DNA from: Bubalus kerabau
Lineage: Eukaryota > Chordata > Mammalia > Artiodactyla > Bovidae
Assembly: GCF_029407905.1 (NCBI RefSeq)
Contig: NC_073642.1
Coordinates: forward strand, 5,084,001 to 5,148,000
Length of the DNA stretch: 64,000 nucleotides
Direction: 5' to 3'
The notes under the pieces are model-generated. The model searched no databases and had not been told where the DNA came from. It saw only the letters and a list, made by a program, of their open reading frames with translations. Both the position numbers and the translations under genes were made by a program. Each line of letters begins with the position of its first letter. Within the stretch, counting starts at the first letter, position 1. Shown one piece after another: positions 58,700-64,000 of this stretch.

Positions 58700-59884
58700 A
58701 GTATCATGTCGTCTGCAAACAGTGAGAGTTTTACTGTTTGCAGTAAAGGAACAAGGCACCCTTCTCTGGTTCCTGATCTTAGAGGAAATGCTTTCAGTTC
58801 TTCACCATTGAGAATAATGTTTGCTATGAGCTTGTTGTATATGGCCTTTATTGTGTTGAAGTTGGTTGCTTCTGTGCCAATTTTCTGGAGATGTTTTATC
58901 ATAAACGGGCATTTAATTTTGTTGAAAGCCTTCTCTGCATCTATTGAGATGATCATATGGTTTTTGTCTTTCAATTTGTTAATATATTGTAGCACATTGA
59001 TTAGTTTGCATATATTGAACAATCTTTGTATCCCTGGGATATAACTCACTTGATCATGGTATATGATTCTTTTAATGTGTTGGATTCTGTTTGATAGAAC
59101 TTTGTGGAAGATTTTTGCATCCATGTTCATCAGTGATATTGTAATTTTCCTTTTGTTTGTGGTATCTTTGTCTCTTTTTGATATCAGGGTGATGATGGCC
59201 TCATAAAATGAGTTTGGAAGTATTCCCTCCTCTGCAGTTTTTTAAAACAGTTTGAGCAGGATAGCTGTTAGCTCTTCTCTGAACTTTTGATAGAATTTTC
59301 ACGTGAAGCCATCTGACCATGGACTTTTGTTTGTTAGAAGATTTTTATTTTTTAATCACAGTTTCAATTTTTAGTGCTTGTCGTTATTCTGTTCTTATTT
59401 TCTACTTCTTCCTGGTTCAGTGTTGGAAGATTATACCTTTCTAAGAATTTGTCCATTTCTTCCAGGTTATCCTTTTTTTTTTTTTTCCATACAGTTGCTC
59501 ATAGTAGTCTCTTATGATCCTTTGTGTATCTGCGTTGTCTGTTGTAACTTCTTTTTCATTTCTAATTTTATTGATTTGAATATTCTTTTTTTCTTGATGA
59601 GTCTGGCTAATGGCTTGTCAATTTTGTATATCATGTCAAAGAACCAGCTTTTAGTTTTATTGATCTTTGCTATTATTTCCTTCATTTCTTTTTCATCTTT
59701 TTCTGCTCTGAGCTTTGTGATTTCTTTCTTTCTCCTAACTTGGAATTTTTTTTGTTGTTCTTGTTTTTCTAGTTGGGTGTAATGTTAGGTTATTTGATGT
59801 TTCTCTTGTTTCTAGAGGTAGGCTTGCATTGCTGTAAACTTCCCTCTTAGCACTGCTTTACTGCATCCCATAGGTTTTGAGTTG

Positions 59885-61770
59885 TGTGACTGGCTCATTT
59901 CATTTAACATAATGTCATCAAGGTTCATCCATGCTGTAGCATATGACAAAATTTCCTTCTTTTCTAAGACTGAGAAATACTCCATTGTATGTATATACCA
60001 CACTTACTTTATTCAGTCTTGGTGCATAAATAAAGATCTAATGCATATCTAATGCAATAAGTTGATGGATGTGTAGGTAACTTGATTATTGTGATTTTTT
60101 TTAAGTTTAATGTAATCCCATTTATCTATCTTTGTTGCTATCCCATCTAAGGAATTATTGCCAAATCCTGTGTCATGAATCTTTTCCCACATGGTTTTAA
60201 GTCTAGGCATCTTAAAGTTTTGTCTTTCATTAAGATCTTCGATGCATTTTGAGTTAATTTCTCTAAATGAGGTTAGGTAAGAGTCTAACTTCATTCTTTT
60301 GCATGTAGATATCTATTTTTCCTCAAATTATTTGTTAAAGAGACTGTCCTTTCCCATTGGAATGATATTGATGGTAGTCTTGACACTATTGTCAGAAATT
60401 ATCTAGCCACATACACCAGGGCTTATTTCTGAGTTCTTTATTCTGTTCCGTTGGTTTAATATCTATCTTTATGCTGGTACCATGCTGTCTTGGTTATTGT
60501 TGCTTTGTAGTTGTTTCAAGTTGAGAAGTGTGAGAGAGCTACCTCTTTTTTTTTTTTTAAGAAAATATCTTTACTCCTCAGAGTTCCTTAATATGCCATA
60601 TAAACTTCAGGAGGGGTTTTTCTGTTTCTGCCAAAAATGTCATTGGTATTTTGATAGAGATTACATTGAATCTTAGAACACTTTGGGTAATAATGACATC
60701 TTAAAAATATTAGGTCATTCTCTCCATCAACCCAAGATGTCTTTTCATTTATTGGTGTCTTCTTTAATTTCAGTCAGCAATAGTTTGTAGTATTTTCACC
60801 CTGCAAGTCCTTTGCCCCTTAGCTAAATAATTCAATAAGTATCTTATTTTTTCTGTGCTCTCATAAATGAAACTTTTCATTTAATTTCTTTTACAAATTG
60901 TTCATTGTTAATATATGGAGACACAGCAAATTTTTATTGATTCTATGTCCCAAAAGTTTGACAAATTTTTAAACTAGTGATATAACACTCTGTGTGTGTG
61001 TGTAGAATTTTTAGAATTTTTAGTTTATAAAATGTAAGTAATGCATTTTCCTGTAAACTGATAATTTACAATATAGATGCTTTTTATTTCTTTTCAGGTT
61101 AGCTGTGAGGTCTTCTTTTATGGACTTTAATATAATGAGGTAGTTTCCCTCTGTTGCTGGTTTGTTGAATGTTTTTCCTAATGAACATGAAATTCTATCA
61201 TGTTTCTTTTTTGAGTCAATTGAGATAATCATGGCTTTTTCTTAATTCTGTTACTGTCATGTATTGTATTAATTGTTTTTAATATATAGAACCATCTTGC
61301 TTTTTCAAGAGTAAATCCTACTTGGTCATGATGTATAATACTTTTAATTTGCTGTTGAATTCTGTTTACTCACATTTTGTTGAGGATTTTTCATCAGAGA
61401 TATTGGGTCTGTACTTTGCTTGTCATGTTTTTGTCTAGTGTTAGTATGAGAATTGTGATGCTGACCTTATAGAATGAGTTTAGAAGTGTTCTTCCTCTTT
61501 GAATTTTGGGAGAGTTAGGAGAGATTTGTTGTTAATTCTTCTTTTTCTAGAAGTCATCAGTGAAGCTGTCTGATCCTGGGCTCTTCTGTGTTAGGTTTTT
61601 ATTACTAATTCAGTCTCCTTAGTAGTTAATTGTCCTGACTTTTTATTTCATCATGCTTCAGTCTTAGTAGGTTGAATGTTATTATGAATTTATCCAGTTT
61701 CTAGATTATCCAGTTGTTGGTGTATAATTGTTCATATTAGTCTCTTATAATACTATTTTATTTTGTGATA
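59885..61770 (-). mobile_element. Ancient L1M-type remnants
   Basis: A 3' end-like piece (tcatttcatttaacataatgtc, ctccattgtatgtatatacc) to about 60060. Degraded ORF2 sequence follows (ccatttatctatctttgttgc, then aaatcctacttggtcatgatg near 61310) up to 61770. Short TG run at 60992-61004. Confidence 0.7.
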
Positions 61771-61775
61771 TCAGT

Positions 61776-61833
61776 TTTTTAAGATTTATTTACTTTTTAA
61801 ATGAAGGATAATTGCTTTACAGAATTTTGTTGT
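61776..61833 (-). mobile_element. Ultra-short L1 3' tail insertion
   Basis: Under 60 bp (ttatttactttttaaatgaag, gataattgctttacag) resembling the L1 3' terminus. The motif tgatatcagtttt flanks it and occurs a third time just downstream, before the next SINE. Confidence 0.6.
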
Positions 61834-61873
61834 TTTTGATATCAGTTTTAATGATATCAGTTTTAATGTCCCT

Positions 61874-62146
61874 CAGAGAAGGCAATGACAACCCACTCCA
61901 GTACTCTTGTCTGGAAAATCCCATGGATGGAGGAGCCTGGTAGGCTGCAGTCCATGGGGTCACTAAGAGTCGGACACGACTGAGCGACTTTACTTTCACT
62001 TTTCACTTTCATGCATTGGAGAAGGAAATGGCAACCCACTCCAGTGTTCTTGCCTGGGGAATCCCAGGGACGGGGGAGCCTGGTGGGCTGCCATCTATGG
62101 GGTCGCACAGAGTCGGACACGACTGAAGTGACTTAGCAGTTAGCAG
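61874..62146 (+). mobile_element. Bov-A2 dimer SINE with target-site duplication
   Basis: Sense dimer: gagaaggcaatgacaaccc, the linker ttcacttttcactttcatgc, second unit, then a gacttagcagttagcag tail. Duplication ttaatgtccct at 61863-61873 and 62147-62157. Well preserved. Confidence 0.94.
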
Positions 62147-62261
62147 TTAATGTCCCTGTTTCATTTACAATATTTTTGAGTCTTATATATTTTTCTCCAA
62201 GTACAACTAGGAGGGTTTACCAATTTTGTTGAAATTTTTAAAGAATCAACTCTTGGTTTTG

Positions 62262-62822
62262 TTTTTTTATAATTGAAGTACAGCCGATTAACAATGTTGT
62301 GACATTTTCAGGTGCATAGTGAAGGGGTTCAACCATACACATTCATGCATTCTCCCTCTGTCTGTCATAGTTCACTCAGTTTGAAAGTCTCTTGATCCAT
62401 CCATGTAGCTGTAAATGGCATTATTTCATTCTTTTTAATGGCTGAGTAATGTTCCATTGTATGCATGTACCACAGCTTCTGTATTCATTCATCTGTCAGT
62501 GGACATCTAGGATGCTTCCATGTACTAGCTATTGTAAATAATGCTGTAATGAACTCTGGGGTACATGTGTCTGTTTCAATTTTGGTGTCCTCACACTACA
62601 TGCCTGGGGGGGGTCATATGGTAGTTTTATTACTAGCTTTTTAAGGATTCTCCATAACTTTTTCCATAGTGGCTGTATCACTTTACATTCCCACCAGCAA
62701 TGCAAGAGGGTTCCCTTTACTCCACACCCTCTCCAGAATTTATTGTTTGTAGACTTTTTGATGATGGCCATTTGGACTGGTGTGAGGTAGTATCTCACTG
62801 TAGTTTTGATTTGCATTTCTCT
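62262..62822 (-). mobile_element. Older L1 3' end fragment
   Basis: Antisense 3' UTR (ataattgaagtacagccgatt) and the end of ORF2 (ggtgtgaggtagtatctcactg), ending abruptly at the BovB that follows at 62825. Confidence 0.85.
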
Positions 62823-62824
62823 AA

Positions 62825-64000
62825 TAATGGATGGAGGAAAACAATAGAATGGGAAAGACTAGAGATCTCTTCAAGAAAATTAGAGACACCAAGGGAACAT
62901 TTAATGCAAAGATGGGCTCGATAAAGGACAGAAATGGTATGGACCTAACAGAAGCAGAAGATATTAGGAAGAGTGGCAAGAATACATAGAAGAACTGTAC
63001 AAAAAAGATCTTCATGACCCAGTTAATCATGATGGTGTGATCACTCATCTAGAGCCAGACATCCTAGAAAGTGAAGTCAAGTGTGCCTTAGGAAGCATGA
63101 CTACAAACAAAGCTAGTGGAGGTGATGGAATTCCAGTTGAGCTATTTCAAATCCTAAAAGGTGATGCTGTGAAAGTGCTGTACTCTATATGTCAGCAAAT
63201 TTGGAAAACTCAGCATTGGCCACAGGACTGGAAAAAGTCAGTTTTCATTCCAATCCCAAAGAAATGCAATGCCAAAGAATGATCAAACTACCACACAATT
63301 GCACTCATCTCAAATGCTAGTAAAATAATGCTCAAGATTCTCCAAGCCAGGCTTCAGCAATACATGAACCGTGAACTTCCAGATGTTGAAGCTGGTTTTA
63401 GAAAAGGCAGAGGAACCATAGATCAAATTGCTAACATCTGCTGGATCATCAAAAAAGCAAGAGAGTTCCAGAAAAACATCTATTTCTGCTTTATTGACTA
63501 TGCCAAAGCCTTTAACTGTGTGGATCACAATAAACTGTGGAAAATTCTTCAATAGATGGGAATACCAGACCACCTGACCTGTCTCTTGAGAACCCTGTAT
63601 GCAGGTCAGGAAGCAACAGTTAGAGCTGGACATGGAACAACAGACTGGTTCCAAATAGGAAAAGGAGTACGTCAAGGCTGTATATTGTCACCCTGCTTAT
63701 TTAACTTCTATGCAGAGTACATCATGAGAAACGCTGGGCTGGAGGAAGCACAAGCTGAAATAAAGATTTCCGGGAGAAATATCAATAACCTCAGATATGC
63801 AGATGACACCACCCTTATGGCAGAAAGTGAAGAGGAACTAAAAAGCCTCTTGATGAAAGTGAAAGAGGAGAGTGAAAAAGTTGGCTTAAAACTCAACATT
63901 CAGAAAACTAAGATCATGGCATCTGGTCCCATCAGTTCATGGGAAATAGATGGGGAAACAGTGTCAGACTTTATTTTGGGGGGGCTCCAAAATCCCTGCA
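62825..64000 (+). mobile_element. BovB LINE, cut by window end
   Basis: Sense BovB starting upstream of the reverse transcriptase (gatggaggaaaacaatagaatg) and running off the window. It keeps an intact YADDTTLM box near 63800 and GVRQGCILSPCLFN just before it, but has an in-frame stop near 63553 and a frame break near 63280. It reaches further 5' than any other BovB here. Confidence 0.94.

Larger units (their letters stand above)
57331..59880 (-). mobile_element. Older ruminant L1, right half of the split element
   Basis: Continues the ORF2 order left at 48824: aagattaaccctttgtcagttgc, then reverse transcriptase sequence (SIDAEKAFNKIK near 58930) up to the N-terminal part near 59870. Contains a Bov-tA flanked by a 138-bp duplication. 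Many stops and frameshifts. Confidence 0.85.
10906..64000 (+). other. GABRG3: GABRG3 intron 2, 5' part (continues beyond window)
   Basis: No third coding exon is found in the remaining 53 kb. The expected continuation of the extracellular domain (after RPDIG) does not appear in any frame. GABRG3 is known to have very large introns in mammals. Contents are mostly nested LINEs and SINEs, listed separately. Confidence 0.85.

Noticed and set aside
1..64000. CRISPR arrays, prokaryotic operons, phage or an endogenous retrovirus
   Set aside because: No spaced direct repeats, no prokaryotic gene organisation, no LTR pairs or gag/pol/env frames were seen. All repeats fit mammalian LINE/SINE families.

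Overview
This is nuclear DNA from a ruminant, most likely a bovid such as cattle or a close relative. It is full of three repeat groups that occur together in ruminant genomes: BovB (RTE) LINEs, the tRNA-Glu/BovB-derived Bov-tA and Bov-A2 SINEs, and ruminant L1 LINEs (L1_BT type, plus older relatives). The only host gene I can support is the 5' end of GABRG3, the gamma-3 subunit of the GABA-A receptor, on the + strand. A CpG-island promoter/first exon lies at about 1650-2720, with coding exon 1 at 2419-2471 (start codon and signal peptide). Coding exon 2 is at 10757-10905. Everything after 10905 is the beginning of a very large second intron that runs off the window.

Layout. 1-1640: upstream flank with four SINEs. 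1650-2720: CpG island, a small 18-bp tandem repeat, exon 1. 2472-10756: intron 1, with several Bov-tA SINEs and two 5'-truncated BovB copies in sense orientation. 10940-19345: nested LINE block (ancient L1M, a ruminant L1 interrupted by a BovB, a small DNA transposon, SINEs). 19346-26190: the most unique-looking stretch, with only faint MIR/L2 similarity and one BovB. 26195-46109: a second nested LINE block. It holds an older near-complete L1 (about 34992-42036), a twin-primed (internally inverted) L1 (30701-31966) and a SINE/BovB chimera (39254-39718). 46110-47625: mostly unique. 47626-59880: an older L1 split by a near-full-length, antisense L1_BT insertion (48841-57314, 16-bp target-site duplication) that keeps its long 5' UTR but has broken ORFs. 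59885-64000: ancient L1 remnants, SINEs and a BovB cut by the window end.

How the parts relate: the two exons encode the signal peptide and the first ~49 residues of the mature extracellular N-terminus of a Cys-loop receptor subunit. The rest is intron filled by retrotransposons. Nearly all long L1 segments are antisense to GABRG3, while BovB and SINE copies lie in both orientations. I found no evidence of a novel multi-gene system. The more unusual observations are a possible in-frame alternative splice acceptor before exon 2, an exact 83-bp duplicated block inside old L1 sequence, a ~138-bp direct repeat flanking one SINE, a chimeric SINE-BovB insertion, and a set of ultra-short L1 3' tails. 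Repeat family names come from recognition by eye, not from a database search, and boundaries without a stated target-site duplication are approximate.
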